Shown: positions 8,497-17,109 of the stretch, piece after piece
How the letters are laid out: each line of letters opens with the position of its first letter
How positions within the stretch are numbered: position 1 is the stretch's first letter
From: Myxococcales bacterium
GTDB lineage: Bacteria > Myxococcota > Myxococcia > Myxococcales > Myxococcaceae
NCBI GenBank assembly: GCA_030681895.1
Contig: JAUXRI010000037.1
Coordinates: 1 to 64,000 of the forward strand
Length of the DNA: 64,000 nucleotides
Direction of reading: 5' to 3'
The notes under the pieces: generated by a model
Told to the model about the DNA's origin: nothing
Databases searched by the model: none
The model's input: only the letters and a program-made list of their open reading frames with translations
Translations under genes and position numbers: made by a program

Positions 8497-10050
8497 TCAG
8501 GGAGTGGGACGCAACAGGCGCAGGGCGACCTGCTGCTCATACATCGTGGCCAGCACAGGAGCGGACCTCACGAGGCGCGCAAACTCCTCGTCGTCGACCG
8601 CCAACACCTTCGGGCGCCGCTCCACGATCTCCCGCGCGGCGCGATCCCACTGCGCGGCGGAGAAGTAGTCGGACTCCGCTCTCCAATCGAACGGCAGGTA
8701 CGTGTACGAGATCGCGCTCTTCGTGTTCGTGAAGAGGTGGCCGTAGCCGGCGCTGCCTTCGAAGCCGATCACCGCGGTGTCTCCAGGCGTGACGTGAGCC
8801 TCGAAGTCACTCGCCCACGAGAAGCGCTGCAGCCAGTCCTGCTTGAAGGTGAGCGGGCGCTCCGGGTGTGTCTGCGAGCGGTACGTCTTCCACGAGAAGT
8901 TGAGCGTGAACGCGCACGCGAGCACGCAGAGGATGATGGCCGTGGGCCGACGCAGCGACGCCCAGCGCGCACAGGCGGCCGCGAGCCCTACGAAGCCGAG
9001 GCTCGAGAGGAAGCCCAGGTGGACGACGTCGCTGCGCGTGTGCGCAACGAAGAGCGGTAGCACCACCGCCACCGCGACGGCGGCTGCGTCGATGCGTTGC
9101 TGCGGTTGTTTGCGGAGGGCGGCCAGCGCGGCGTTCCCCAATACCGCCACGCCGCCCAGGAGCGCCACCAGCGGGAGCGCCGCGATCACCACGATGCCGG
9201 CCTGCGAGAAGATCCTCCACACATGAGGCTGGGCGCGGTTCGAGTCGAGGTGGTCGACCAGGAACGCGGCGTAGGTCGTCGAGTTGATTCCCCGGTAGTG
9301 CGTGAAGGTCCACTCGAACATCGACCACCACAGCTCGCCGAGCGCACCCTTGCTGGCGTAGCGGGCCGCGAACACGACGATGACCGCTGCGGCGCCACCG
9401 ACGAGCTGGAGCGCCGCGATCGATCCTGCTCGCCACCGGCGCTCCGCGACTGACGACGCCACGAGCGTCGCGGCGCATGACACCAGCGCGGCGACCCCGA
9501 GAGATTGAATGGTGGCGATCGACAACCCGAAACACGCACCAGCGAGCGCGGTCCTCCACCACACGGGGCGCTCATTCGGCAGCAGCGCGAGCGCAGCATG
9601 AACGAAGAGCAGCGAGACCCAGTGCGGGTACGCGTACGGCCAGATGGGGACGATCAACGTGACGAAGATGACTGACGCCGCGAACGCGACGAGCGGGCCG
9701 GCGAGCCGCGCGACGACGATGCACAGGCACATCGCGCTCAACGCGTTGAGCAACACCTGCAGACCCTGGGCCGCCGGCAGCGACGCGTCGAACCAGCGGA
9801 ACAGCGCCGCGAAGAGCTCGAAGAAGACGGGCCCCTGGAACTCGAAGAAGTCCCGGTAGAGCACCTCGCCGTTCGCCATGCGGAGCGAGTCGTAGAGAAC
9901 GGTGCCTTCGTCCCAGGTGAGGCTGCGCGGCTGGGCCGTTCGGCTGTTTGGCCCTCCTGGGAGCATGTAGACGGCGTGCGCCGCGAGCGAGAGCAGCAGC
10001 ACGGTGACAGGCGCGAACCAGACCTGCTTGAAGACCTGCGCCACGTTCAT
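8497..10050 (-). CDS. GT39/ArnT-type membrane glycosyltransferase
   Basis: This multi-pass membrane protein of 517 residues shows the hallmark of polyprenyl-phosphate-sugar dependent transferases: the first periplasmic loop contains WDEGTVLYDSL (acidic pair D47-E48), followed by GEVLYRDFFEFQGPVFF. The remainder is about ten hydrophobic helices and a soluble C-terminal tail. Such enzymes add a sugar from a lipid-phosphate donor to protein or lipid on the outer face of the inner membrane. I use the ATG at 10050; the frame continues to a TTG at 10089 but those 13 codons look non-coding. It sits in the GNAT-to-MFS minus-strand unit. Confidence 0.75.
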   Translation of the reverse strand: MNVAQVFKQVWFAPVTVLLLSLAAHAVYMLPGGPNSRTAQPRSLTWDEGTVLYDSLRMANGEVLYRDFFEFQGPVFFELFAALFRWFDASLPAAQGLQVLLNALSAMCLCIVVARLAGPLVAFAASVIFVTLIVPIWPYAYPHWVSLLFVHAALALLPNERPVWWRTALAGACFGLSIATIQSLGVAALVSCAATLVASSVAERRWRAGSIAALQLVGGAAAVIVVFAARYASKGALGELWWSMFEWTFTHYRGINSTTYAAFLVDHLDSNRAQPHVWRIFSQAGIVVIAALPLVALLGGVAVLGNAALAALRKQPQQRIDAAAVAVAVVLPLFVAHTRSDVVHLGFLSSLGFVGLAAACARWASLRRPTAIILCVLACAFTLNFSWKTYRSQTHPERPLTFKQDWLQRFSWASDFEAHVTPGDTAVIGFEGSAGYGHLFTNTKSAISYTYLPFDWRAESDYFSAAQWDRAAREIVERRPKVLAVDDEEFARLVRSAPVLATMYEQQVALRLLRPTP

Positions 10051-10098
10051 CGCGTGGAGGCGCGTATGCGATGCCTCGGGCACCGGCAAGCAACGCCG

Positions 10099-10482
10099 CT
10101 ACAGCCGCAGATCGAAGGCGAGGTGCGTGTCTTCGAAACCTAGGCGCGCGAAGAACGAGAGCGGCGCGTCGTCGCTTCGCGGCAGGTGCACCCGGAGCCG
10201 CGAACACCCGGCGATGCGCGCTCGTCTGGCCATCTCTCGAATCAGCAGTCGCCCGACGCCGCGATGACGATGGTTGGGCTCGGTCACCAGCGCGACGATC
10301 TCAGCGTCAGGCGCGAGCAGTCGAACGACTCCAGCGCCGAGCAGCTGGCCTTCTCGCTGAACCACCAGCACGAGCCCGTCACCGGGCTTCACCCCGCACA
10401 TCGCCAGCAGCGCTTCAGTCTGTTCTCCAACTCCGGGTCCGCTCTCTTCGACCGTGGTCTGCGCGACGCGCTTCGCCTTCAT
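10099..10482 (-). CDS. GNAT-family N-acetyltransferase
   Basis: A compact GNAT domain of 127 residues. The acetyl-CoA binding motif A is clear: VTEPNHRHRGVGRLLIREM, with the R/Q-x-x-G-x-G/A core. It is followed by the motif B segment SFFARLGFEDTHLAFDL. The substrate cannot be told from sequence. It is the first gene of the minus-strand series and starts divergently from the FabH-like gene, 127 bases away. Confidence 0.85.
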   Translation of the reverse strand: MKAKRVAQTTVEESGPGVGEQTEALLAMCGVKPGDGLVLVVQREGQLLGAGVVRLLAPDAEIVALVTEPNHRHRGVGRLLIREMARRARIAGCSRLRVHLPRSDDAPLSFFARLGFEDTHLAFDLRL

Positions 10483-10609
10483 GGCAAGTGTGTGTGCAGG
10501 TCGCAGGCCAGCAAACCAAGGTGACGCAACGTGTCGTCTCGTGTCCTTGCGCGTTGACCCACGTCACTCGATAAGCGGCGCGAAATTCACTCTTGGCCGT
10601 GAGGGTTCC
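10483..10609. promoter_or_regulatory. Divergent intergenic region, GNAT / FabH-like
   Basis: This 127-base gap must hold the promoters for both the minus-strand GNAT unit and the plus-strand FabH-like gene. A purine-rich GAGGG at 10601-10605 is the likely ribosome binding site for the FabH-like ATG at 10610. I see a TTGACC at about 10554-10559 but no convincing -10 at the right distance. Confidence 0.35.
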
Positions 10610-11677
10610 ATGCAGGCGTTTTCCCGCATCTTTGGTTCGGGTTTCGTGACCGGTGACGTGCTCGTTCCCAACGAACGCATGGCGAGGGTCTGTGACACCT
10701 CGGACGAGTGGATTCGGGAGCGCTCCGGCATCGAGCAGCGCTACTTCGTCAACGAAGGCACGGGCACCAGCGATCTCGCCGTCGGCGCCGCGAAGAAGGC
10801 GCTCGAGAACTCGGGCACCAAGGCCGAAGAGATCGACTACATCATCGTCGCCACCATGACGCCCGACTACTACTTCCCGGGCGTCGGGAGCCTCGTGCAG
10901 GCCAAGCTCGGCCTCACCAACATCCCCGCGCTCGACATCCGGCAGCAGTGCTCCGGCTTCGTCTACGGGCTGTCGGTCGCTGACGCTTTGATCCGCTCAG
11001 GCCAGGCGAAGAAGCTGCTCTTCATCGGCGCCGAGATTCACACCGGCTTCATGCCCTTCTCGAAGCAGGGCTGGGACGTGGTGATGGGGCGCTCTGACGC
11101 CGAGATTCCGCAGGCCGAGAAGGACTGGAACTCGAAGTTCCGTCACCTCGTCGTGCTCTTCGGCGACGCCGCCGGTGCCGTCGTGATGGGCCCGTCGGAG
11201 GATCCGAACCGCGGCCTGTTGAGCTTTGCGCTCCACTCCGAAGGCAAGAACGTCGAGGCGCTGTACGTGCCCTCGGCTGGCTTCGCCTATCGCCCGTATT
11301 TCTCGGACGAGCACTTCAAGGAAGGCCGCGGCGTGCCGGTGATGGACGGCCGCACCGTCTTCAAGATGGCCGTCACCAAGATGCCCGAGGCCGTGCACGA
11401 GGTCTGCGCGAAGGCCGGCCTCACCGTCGACGACATCAACCTGCTCATCCCGCACCAGGCCAACCTGCGCATCTCGGAAGGCGTGCAGAAGGCGCTGAAG
11501 CTGCCCGACAGCCGCGTGTACAACAACATTCAGAGGTACGGGAACACGACGGCCGCGACGATTCCCATCGCGTACGACGAGTGCAAGGCGTCGGGCCGGA
11601 TCAAGAAGGGCGACCTCGTGTGCTTCGTCGGCCTCGGCGCCGGCTTCCACTGGGGTGCCTCGCTGATGCGCGAGTGA
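10610..11677 (+). CDS. 3-oxoacyl-ACP synthase III (FabH-like)
   Basis: This 355-residue thiolase-fold protein carries the full KASIII triad: Cys114 in QQCSGF, His282 in IPHQAN and Asn312 in YGNTTAA. It also has the FGDAAGAVV block. FabH condenses an acyl-CoA starter with malonyl-ACP; related enzymes make branched or polyketide-like starters. An insertion around residues 150-185 (DVVMGRSDAEIPQAEKDW region) is longer than in E. coli FabH and resembles KASIII proteins outside the main fatty-acid operon. No fab genes adjoin it, so it may serve a secondary lipid or starter-unit role. ATG 10610 follows a GAGGG site; the open frame upstream is not coding-like. Confidence 0.88.
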   Translation: MQAFSRIFGSGFVTGDVLVPNERMARVCDTSDEWIRERSGIEQRYFVNEGTGTSDLAVGAAKKALENSGTKAEEIDYIIVATMTPDYYFPGVGSLVQAKLGLTNIPALDIRQQCSGFVYGLSVADALIRSGQAKKLLFIGAEIHTGFMPFSKQGWDVVMGRSDAEIPQAEKDWNSKFRHLVVLFGDAAGAVVMGPSEDPNRGLLSFALHSEGKNVEALYVPSAGFAYRPYFSDEHFKEGRGVPVMDGRTVFKMAVTKMPEAVHEVCAKAGLTVDDINLLIPHQANLRISEGVQKALKLPDSRVYNNIQRYGNTTAATIPIAYDECKASGRIKKGDLVCFVGLGAGFHWGASLMRE

Positions 11678-12609
11678 TGACGAGGCGCGCGCGGCTGTTC
11701 ACGCTGCTGATCGCCGTGGGCTCCTGCGGCGTCGTGACGTGGACGTGTGCGCACCGGCCGTCGTCTGCGAAGGGCCACCTCGAGGGTCGCCTCGAGCACG
11801 GTGGCCGCACGCGAACGTTCATCTCGTGGTCGCCTGAAGGCCCTGGCCCGTACCCGCTCGTCGTCGCGTTGCACGGCCGGCTCGGCACGGGCGCGCAGAT
11901 GCTCAAGCTGTCGGGGCTGACTGCGCTCGCGGAGCAGGAGCGCTTCATCGTCGTCTACCCCGATGGCATCGACCGTTCGTGGGCCGACGGTCGGAACACA
12001 TCTCCGGCCTCGAAGCAGGGCGTCGACGACGTCGCGTTCCTGCGAGCGTTGATCGACGAATTCGTGACGAAGCGGAGCGCCGACCCGTCGCGCGTCTACG
12101 TGCTGGGCATGTCGAACGGTGGCTTCATGGCGCTCACGCTCGCGTGCCAGGCGGCCGACCAGGTGACCGCAGTCGGTTCCGTCACCGGCTTCATGGGAGC
12201 CGAGTTCGCGAAGTCGTGCAGTCCGACGCGCGCCATTCCCGTCGCCATCGTCGCGGGCGACAGCGATCCCATCGTTCCGTTCGGCGGCGGAGAGGTCAAA
12301 GGTGGCCGTGGCGAGATCATTGGAGCGGATGACACCTTCGCGCTCTGGCGTCGCCTCGACGGCTGTGAGGGAGCACCCACCATCACAGCGCTGCCTGATG
12401 CGGACCCGAACGACGACACCCGCGTCGAGCGCCGTGAGGTCTCAGGCTGCCGTGAGGGAAGCCGCGTGCGCCTCGACGTCGTGAAGGGCGGCGGCCATAC
12501 CTGGCCTCGCGGCGATCGCTACCTGCCCGAAGGCGTCATCGGGAAGACGTCACGCGACCTCGATGCGTCGGCCGAGCTGTGGCGCTTCTTCGCGCCTCAC
12601 CACAAGTGA
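11677..12609 (+). CDS. Secreted poly(3-hydroxybutyrate) depolymerase-like esterase (LpqC/feruloyl-esterase type)
   Basis: The protein has 310 residues: an N-terminal hydrophobic export segment, then an alpha/beta hydrolase domain. It shows LVVALHGRLGTG (oxyanion region), the nucleophile elbow GMSNGG with Ser146, the acid residue in GDSDPIVPF and the His in GGGHTWP. This set is characteristic of the PHB depolymerase/LpqC esterase family, whose members cleave polyesters or feruloyl/acetyl esters. VGSC near residue 17 could act as a lipobox, so it may be surface-anchored. Start ATG overlaps the upstream stop (TGATG), so it is translationally coupled to the FabH-like gene. It ends one base from the convergent tolB stop. 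Confidence 0.82.
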   Translation: MTRRARLFTLLIAVGSCGVVTWTCAHRPSSAKGHLEGRLEHGGRTRTFISWSPEGPGPYPLVVALHGRLGTGAQMLKLSGLTALAEQERFIVVYPDGIDRSWADGRNTSPASKQGVDDVAFLRALIDEFVTKRSADPSRVYVLGMSNGGFMALTLACQAADQVTAVGSVTGFMGAEFAKSCSPTRAIPVAIVAGDSDPIVPFGGGEVKGGRGEIIGADDTFALWRRLDGCEGAPTITALPDADPNDDTRVERREVSGCREGSRVRLDVVKGGGHTWPRGDRYLPEGVIGKTSRDLDASAELWRFFAPHHK

Positions 12610-12610
12610 C

Positions 12611-13882
12611 TCAGGGGCCCCAGTCAGGCGTCGTGAAGTCGCCCTTGTCCATCGGCAGCGCGACCTGGTTGTTGCCGTCGAAGGTCATCACGTAGAGCGA
12701 CTTGGTGCCGGCGCGCGTCGAGCTGAAGAGGATCAAGCGGCCGTTGGGCGAGAACGACGGCTCTTCGTTGTTCTTGGTGTCCTGCGTGAGCCGCTTCACC
12801 TTGCCGCTCGCGACCTCGATGGTGAACAGGTCGAACGCATTGCGCTCGTCGCGCGCCGTGAAGGCGATGACGTCGCCACGCGGGCTCCAGGCTGGCGTCT
12901 GGTTGTAGTTGCCCTGGAACGTGAGGCGCTTCACGTCGCTGCCATCGATGTTCATCAGGTAGATCTGCGGTGAGCCGCCGCGGTTCGAGACGAACGCGAG
13001 CTTCTTCCCGTCCGGTGAGAACGAGGGCGACGAGTTGAGGAAATACTTGGTGTCGGTGAGCTTCTGCCCGCCCGTGCCATCGGCGTTGGCGACGTAGAGC
13101 TCGGCGTTCTCACCGTCGGACACCGAGTAGGCGATGCGCTTGCCGTCAGGCGAGAAGTCGACGCCCGCCACCATGCGGCCGTTGGCGACGAGCGGCGTGG
13201 GATCCTGCCCGACGCGGCCGAGGAACAGCTCGGGCTTGCCGCGCTTGTACGAGGTGAACGCCACGCTGCGATCGGGCGCGACCGCGGGGAGCACGTTGAT
13301 GTTGCCGGTCGACACCGGCGAGGCGTTCTTCCCGTCCCAGTCGGCGAGGTAGACGTCTTTGCCGCCGGCCGTCTTGCGCACGAACGAGATGCGCGACTCG
13401 AAGGGGCCGGTCTCTTTCGTGAAGTGTTTGTAGACGGCGTTGGCGAGCTTGTGGGCCAGGCGGCGCGCGTCTTTCGCCGACACCGACTCGCTTGCCTTGA
13501 GCTCTTCACGGCCCGCGTTGACGCTGAAGAGCCGCAGATCGCCGCGCAGCGTGTCGCCGTCACGGGACAGCTGGGTCTTCACCAGCGTCTCGGCGCCGAC
13601 GTTCAACCAGTTCTGGAAGGTGATGGTGCTGGCCGTCACGCCTTCTTTCGAGTCCGCCAGGTACGACTTGCGATCGAGCACCTGGAAGAGCCCGCACGCC
13701 TGAAGGTCGAACAGCAGCGCGGCGTCGACCTCGGCGACCGAAGCCTTCGCGCCGTCGTCCTGGCTCACCGGCGCGGGCAGGGCGAGCGGCATGGGCCGGA
13801 AGTTGGCTCCGGAGATCTCGATGACGGGCTGCTGGGCGAAGGCGGGCAGGGCGATCACCAACGCGGCGAGGAACGGCTTCAT
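12611..13882 (-). CDS. tolB: Tol-Pal system periplasmic protein TolB
   Basis: This 423-residue protein has a signal peptide (FLAALVIALPAFAQQ), an N-terminal alpha/beta domain and a six-bladed beta-propeller made of FSPDGKRIAYS, FSPDGKKLAFVS, WSPRGDVIAFTA and FSPNGRLILFSS repeats. TolB binds Pal and couples the TolQRA motor to the outer membrane during cell constriction. I use ATG 13882, which has GGAGCC upstream; a GTG directly before it (13885) is an alternative. It is the last gene in a canonical tolQ-R-A-B order. No pal or cpoB follows; the next gene is a convergent esterase. Confidence 0.93.
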   Translation of the reverse strand: MKPFLAALVIALPAFAQQPVIEISGANFRPMPLALPAPVSQDDGAKASVAEVDAALLFDLQACGLFQVLDRKSYLADSKEGVTASTITFQNWLNVGAETLVKTQLSRDGDTLRGDLRLFSVNAGREELKASESVSAKDARRLAHKLANAVYKHFTKETGPFESRISFVRKTAGGKDVYLADWDGKNASPVSTGNINVLPAVAPDRSVAFTSYKRGKPELFLGRVGQDPTPLVANGRMVAGVDFSPDGKRIAYSVSDGENAELYVANADGTGGQKLTDTKYFLNSSPSFSPDGKKLAFVSNRGGSPQIYLMNIDGSDVKRLTFQGNYNQTPAWSPRGDVIAFTARDERNAFDLFTIEVASGKVKRLTQDTKNNEEPSFSPNGRLILFSSTRAGTKSLYVMTFDGNNQVALPMDKGDFTTPDWGP

Positions 13883-13922
13883 CACAGGGGGCTCCAGTCG
13901 AAAAGAACGACGACGGCGCAGG

Positions 13923-14672
13923 TTACGGCGAGAAGACGAGCGCTACACCGGTCTTCTTCAGGGAATCGCGCAGGTGCTCGGGCGGCGGGCCGAACGGAGC
14001 GGCCTTGCGGATCGCGCCGATCACCGCCTGATCGAACAGCTCGTTGCCGGAGCTCTTGCTCAGCACCACGTCGAGCAGCTCTCCGGTCGCGCCAAGCTGG
14101 AACTTCACGGTCGCGCGGAGCGTGCGCCGCTCGGCTTCGGGGATCGTGTCGGACACGTCGTAGTTGCGCTTCACCACCGCACTCAACAGGCCGAAGTACC
14201 GCTCACCTTCCTGTTTCGCCGAGTCGCCGTCTTTGTCGCCGTCTTCTGCGCCTTCGACCTCTTCGGGTTTGTCGGCGCGCGCGGTCTTGTTGAAGGCGTC
14301 GAACAGGCTCTTCTTGCCGTCCTTCGTGTCCTTCGCCGCGTCCTTCTTCGGCTCGGGCTTCGCGTCCTTCGAGGGCAGCGCGACGGCCTTCTCGGCAGGC
14401 GCCGGAATCGGCGTCGGCGCGGCCTTCGACTCTGCGGGAGGAGGAGGGGGCTCGTCTTTGCGAGGCAGCAGCTTCTCGTCGCGCTTCTTGCCGAGCCGCA
14501 CCAGCGACGCCTTGATGGGCTCGGGGTCGAGGCTCAGCTTCGGAGGCGCGAACAACCAGGAGAACACCGAGAGCAGCACCACCGCGACGACGTGCGCGAC
14601 GGCCGACACGGCCATGAAGGGCACGATGGGGGTCGGGCGGGGCTCGAGCAGGCTCTCGGAACGGGCGTTCAT
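13923..14672 (-). CDS. tolA: TolA/TonB-family energy-transducing protein
   Basis: The protein has 249 residues. A single N-terminal transmembrane helix (about residues 18-41) is followed by a Pro/Lys/Glu-rich periplasmic spacer (residues 60-150) and a C-terminal TonB/TolA-like domain containing LRATVKFQLGATGELLDVVL and FDQAVIGAIRKAAPFGPPP. It would be driven by TolQ-TolR and reach across the periplasm to TolB or outer-membrane partners. Position between tolR and tolB supports the TolA role, although the C-terminal domain reads like the TonB_C family and the spacer is shorter than in E. coli TolA. The ATG follows the tolR stop after one base. Confidence 0.87.
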   Translation of the reverse strand: MNARSESLLEPRPTPIVPFMAVSAVAHVVAVVLLSVFSWLFAPPKLSLDPEPIKASLVRLGKKRDEKLLPRKDEPPPPPAESKAAPTPIPAPAEKAVALPSKDAKPEPKKDAAKDTKDGKKSLFDAFNKTARADKPEEVEGAEDGDKDGDSAKQEGERYFGLLSAVVKRNYDVSDTIPEAERRTLRATVKFQLGATGELLDVVLSKSSGNELFDQAVIGAIRKAAPFGPPPEHLRDSLKKTGVALVFSP

Positions 14673-14673
14673 G

Positions 14674-15123
14674 TCACTTCTTGGGGTCCTTCTCGTTGGA
14701 CACCTTCGGAGCGCCCATCGGGTCCGTCACCATGCCCACGTTGGTGACGCCGGCGCGCTGAGCCATCGCCATCACGTCCACCACGATGCCGTAGGGCAGA
14801 TCACGATCTGCGTGCAGGTACAGCTCCTTCTCGGCCTGGAGCTTGGCGTTCGACTTGAGCTTCTCTTCGAGCTCGGCGAACGGAATCTCGACTTCACCGA
14901 TGAAGACCTTCTTCGTCACGTCGATCGACAGCACGATCTTCTTGTCGGCCGACTCGACCGCCTGCGCCTTCGTCGTCGGCAGGTTCACCTTCACGCCCTG
15001 CTGAATGAGCGGCGCGGTCACCATGAAGATGATGAGGAGCACCAGCATCACGTCCACCATCGGCGTGACGTTGATCTCGGCCATCGTCGTGCGGCCGCCA
15101 CCTTTTCCCGAGCTCATGCCCAT
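14674..15123 (-). CDS. tolR: TolR/ExbD biopolymer transport protein
   Basis: This 149-residue protein has a short basic N-terminus, one transmembrane helix in INVTPMVDVMLVLLIIFMV with the essential membrane Asp of the ExbD/TolR family, and a periplasmic domain (ADRDLPYGIVVDVMAMAQ). It forms the stator/peptidoglycan-binding partner of TolQ and uses the proton gradient. A GAGG site lies eight bases before ATG 15123. It sits between tolQ (10-base gap) and tolA. Confidence 0.92.
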   Translation of the reverse strand: MGMSSGKGGGRTTMAEINVTPMVDVMLVLLIIFMVTAPLIQQGVKVNLPTTKAQAVESADKKIVLSIDVTKKVFIGEVEIPFAELEEKLKSNAKLQAEKELYLHADRDLPYGIVVDVMAMAQRAGVTNVGMVTDPMGAPKVSNEKDPKK

Positions 15124-15133
15124 GGTGGTTGCC

Positions 15134-15829
15134 TCACTTGAAGAAGTGGCGCTTCACGATGTTGAGGAAGTCGCTCGAGAAGTTCGCCATCTCGGTGTCG
15201 AAGATTTTGATCTTCGAGAGGAACGAGTTGTAGGCGACGACGGCGGGGATCGCGGCGAACAGGCCGGCGGCGGTCGCCAGCAGCGCGTTGCCGATGGGCG
15301 CGGCGACGGTGGTGATGGTGGCGTTGCCCTTCTCGGCGATCTCGTTGAACGCGCCGAGAATGCCCATCACCGTGCCGAACAGGCCGATGAAGGGCCCGGT
15401 GCTGCCGATGGTGCCGAGGAACGGAACGTGCGCTTCGAGGGTGGTGATCTCCTGCAACGACGCGCGCTGCAACGCCCGCTCGATGTTCTCGATGCCGCCC
15501 AGCCGCTCGCTCATCGCGCCTTCGGCGGTCTGCTTGTGCTGCGCGAGCTTGCTGAGCTCCTCGTACCCGGCGCGGAAGACTCGCGAGAGCGGGCTGGTCT
15601 CGAGCTTCTGCGCCGTGGTGTAGATCGCGTCGAGGCGGTTCGACTTCCAGAACGTGTCGAGGAAGGTGACCGACTCGGCTCGCGCCTTGCGCAGCTGCAC
15701 CCACTTCATCGCGATGAGCGCCCACGAGTAGGCAGACGCAATCGCCAACACCAGCAGCACCATCAGCTCGACGGCCGAGGCGCTCTTGAGCACATCCACG
15801 TAGTTCATCGATGCCAGCATCACGGGCAC
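15134..15829 (-). CDS. tolQ: TolQ/ExbB proton channel protein
   Basis: The protein has up to 231 residues and three transmembrane helices. The MotA/TolQ/ExbB core is clear: FLGTIGSTGPFIGLFGTVMG followed by IGNALLATAAGLFAAIPAVVAYN. TolQ forms the proton channel that energises TolA. The frame starts at GTG 15829; in-frame ATGs at 15820 and 15808 are possible starts. It is the first gene of the tol unit and diverges from the lipoprotein gene at 15931, so the promoter should lie within the roughly 100-base gap. Confidence 0.92.
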   Translation of the reverse strand: MPVMLASMNYVDVLKSASAVELMVLLVLAIASAYSWALIAMKWVQLRKARAESVTFLDTFWKSNRLDAIYTTAQKLETSPLSRVFRAGYEELSKLAQHKQTAEGAMSERLGGIENIERALQRASLQEITTLEAHVPFLGTIGSTGPFIGLFGTVMGILGAFNEIAEKGNATITTVAAPIGNALLATAAGLFAAIPAVVAYNSFLSKIKIFDTEMANFSSDFLNIVKRHFFK

Positions 15830-15930
15830 GGGCTACCAGAGCCGACGAGATGCGGCAAGAAAGGCTGAAGAATCATGGATTTGCCAAATTGTCGGTGAAT
15901 ACTCTTCCCCAGTCCCCGTCTGGAGAAACC

Positions 15931-17001
15931 ATGAACCGTACAATCCTGAGTGTCGCGGCAGCAGCCCTCATCTCCTTGCTGACATCGGGCTGCGTGATCG
16001 TCTCCAACAACAACCGGGCGGGTGACATCACCCTGCTGTGGTCGTTCAACGGGCAGACCTGCATGTTCGTTCCGCAGATCCAGAGCGTGCGGGTGATCAT
16101 TCCCGGAGCGCAGCTGCAGAACAACGGTGTCTTCCCGTGCATGACGAACAACGTCGCGGGCATCACGCTGCTGAACTTCCGCGGCGGCACCTACCAGGTG
16201 ACGGTCGAGGGCCTCGATTCAGCGGGCCGCGTCATCTACCAGGGCTCGTCGTCGGTGCTGGTGAACGGCGACGTCTCGGCGAGCGTGAACCTCACGCCGA
16301 TTCAAGGCGCGACAGGCACCGCGCTCATCTCGTGGGTCTTCCCCGGCAACCTGGCGTGCGCGCAGATTGGTGACGTCGGCGGCGGCCGCCCGGTCTCGCG
16401 CATGCTGATCAGCATCGACAACGCGACGGCCACGCCGATCGACTGCGCGCGCGGCAACGCCACTGCGGCCAACCCGTCGGCGGCGGTGACCATCGACAAC
16501 CTCACCGGCGGCGTCGCGCACACCATCGATCTGCTCGCGCAGGACAGCTCGGGCTTCAACTACCTGCGCGCGACCAACAGCGTGACGGTCAACCCCGGTG
16601 GCTCCATCGCCGGCCAGTTCCAGATGCAGTGGATCGTCGGGAGCCTGCCGATGCGCTGGTCGTTCTTGAACAACGGCGTGACGATCACCTGCGCGCAGGC
16701 CCAGGTCACCAGCGTGTTCGTCAACGCGAAGAACACCCAGACCCAGCGCTACGTCTTCGTCGATGGCTCGGGCAACCCGACCGCGGGCCAGCAGGTGCCG
16801 TGCGTCAGCGCGAACAACCTGCAGGGCACGTTCTTTCCGTACTTCGAGGCCGGCAACTACGAGATCTACGTGCAGGCCCCTTTGACGACCAACGCGTACA
16901 CGTACCAGTCGGGCCGCGGCGGGACGATTCCCGTGCTCCAGGTGCAGGCCGGCGTCTTCGCCCAGTCCGAGGCGATGGGGCAGCAGCTGGTCCTCCAGTA
17001 A
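15931..17001 (+). CDS. Predicted outer-membrane lipoprotein, beta-sandwich repeats
   Basis: This protein of 356 residues has a lipoprotein-type leader (SVAAAALISLLTSGC). The mature part contains at least three related modules with a W-x-F-x-N/G-x-x-C pattern (LLWSFNGQTC, ISWVFPGNLAC, MRWSFLNNGVTITC), each with a second conserved cysteine, suggesting disulfide-tied beta-sandwich domains. TYQVTVEGLDSAGRV resembles carbohydrate-binding or FN3-like folds. I do not recognise a named family. The ATG at 15931 has TGGAGA seven bases upstream. It diverges from tolQ and precedes murI by 108 bases. Confidence 0.75.
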   Translation: MNRTILSVAAAALISLLTSGCVIVSNNNRAGDITLLWSFNGQTCMFVPQIQSVRVIIPGAQLQNNGVFPCMTNNVAGITLLNFRGGTYQVTVEGLDSAGRVIYQGSSSVLVNGDVSASVNLTPIQGATGTALISWVFPGNLACAQIGDVGGGRPVSRMLISIDNATATPIDCARGNATAANPSAAVTIDNLTGGVAHTIDLLAQDSSGFNYLRATNSVTVNPGGSIAGQFQMQWIVGSLPMRWSFLNNGVTITCAQAQVTSVFVNAKNTQTQRYVFVDGSGNPTAGQQVPCVSANNLQGTFFPYFEAGNYEIYVQAPLTTNAYTYQSGRGGTIPVLQVQAGVFAQSEAMGQQLVLQ

Positions 17002-17109
17002 CGCAGCGACACGAACGGCCAGGCGTCGTTCCTTTGGGCGTGAGCTCCCCCGGTGGGATCTCGCGCCCGTGTCGTTTCGGCTGGCTCGGCGTGTGCTAAC
17101 GCTCAGCGC

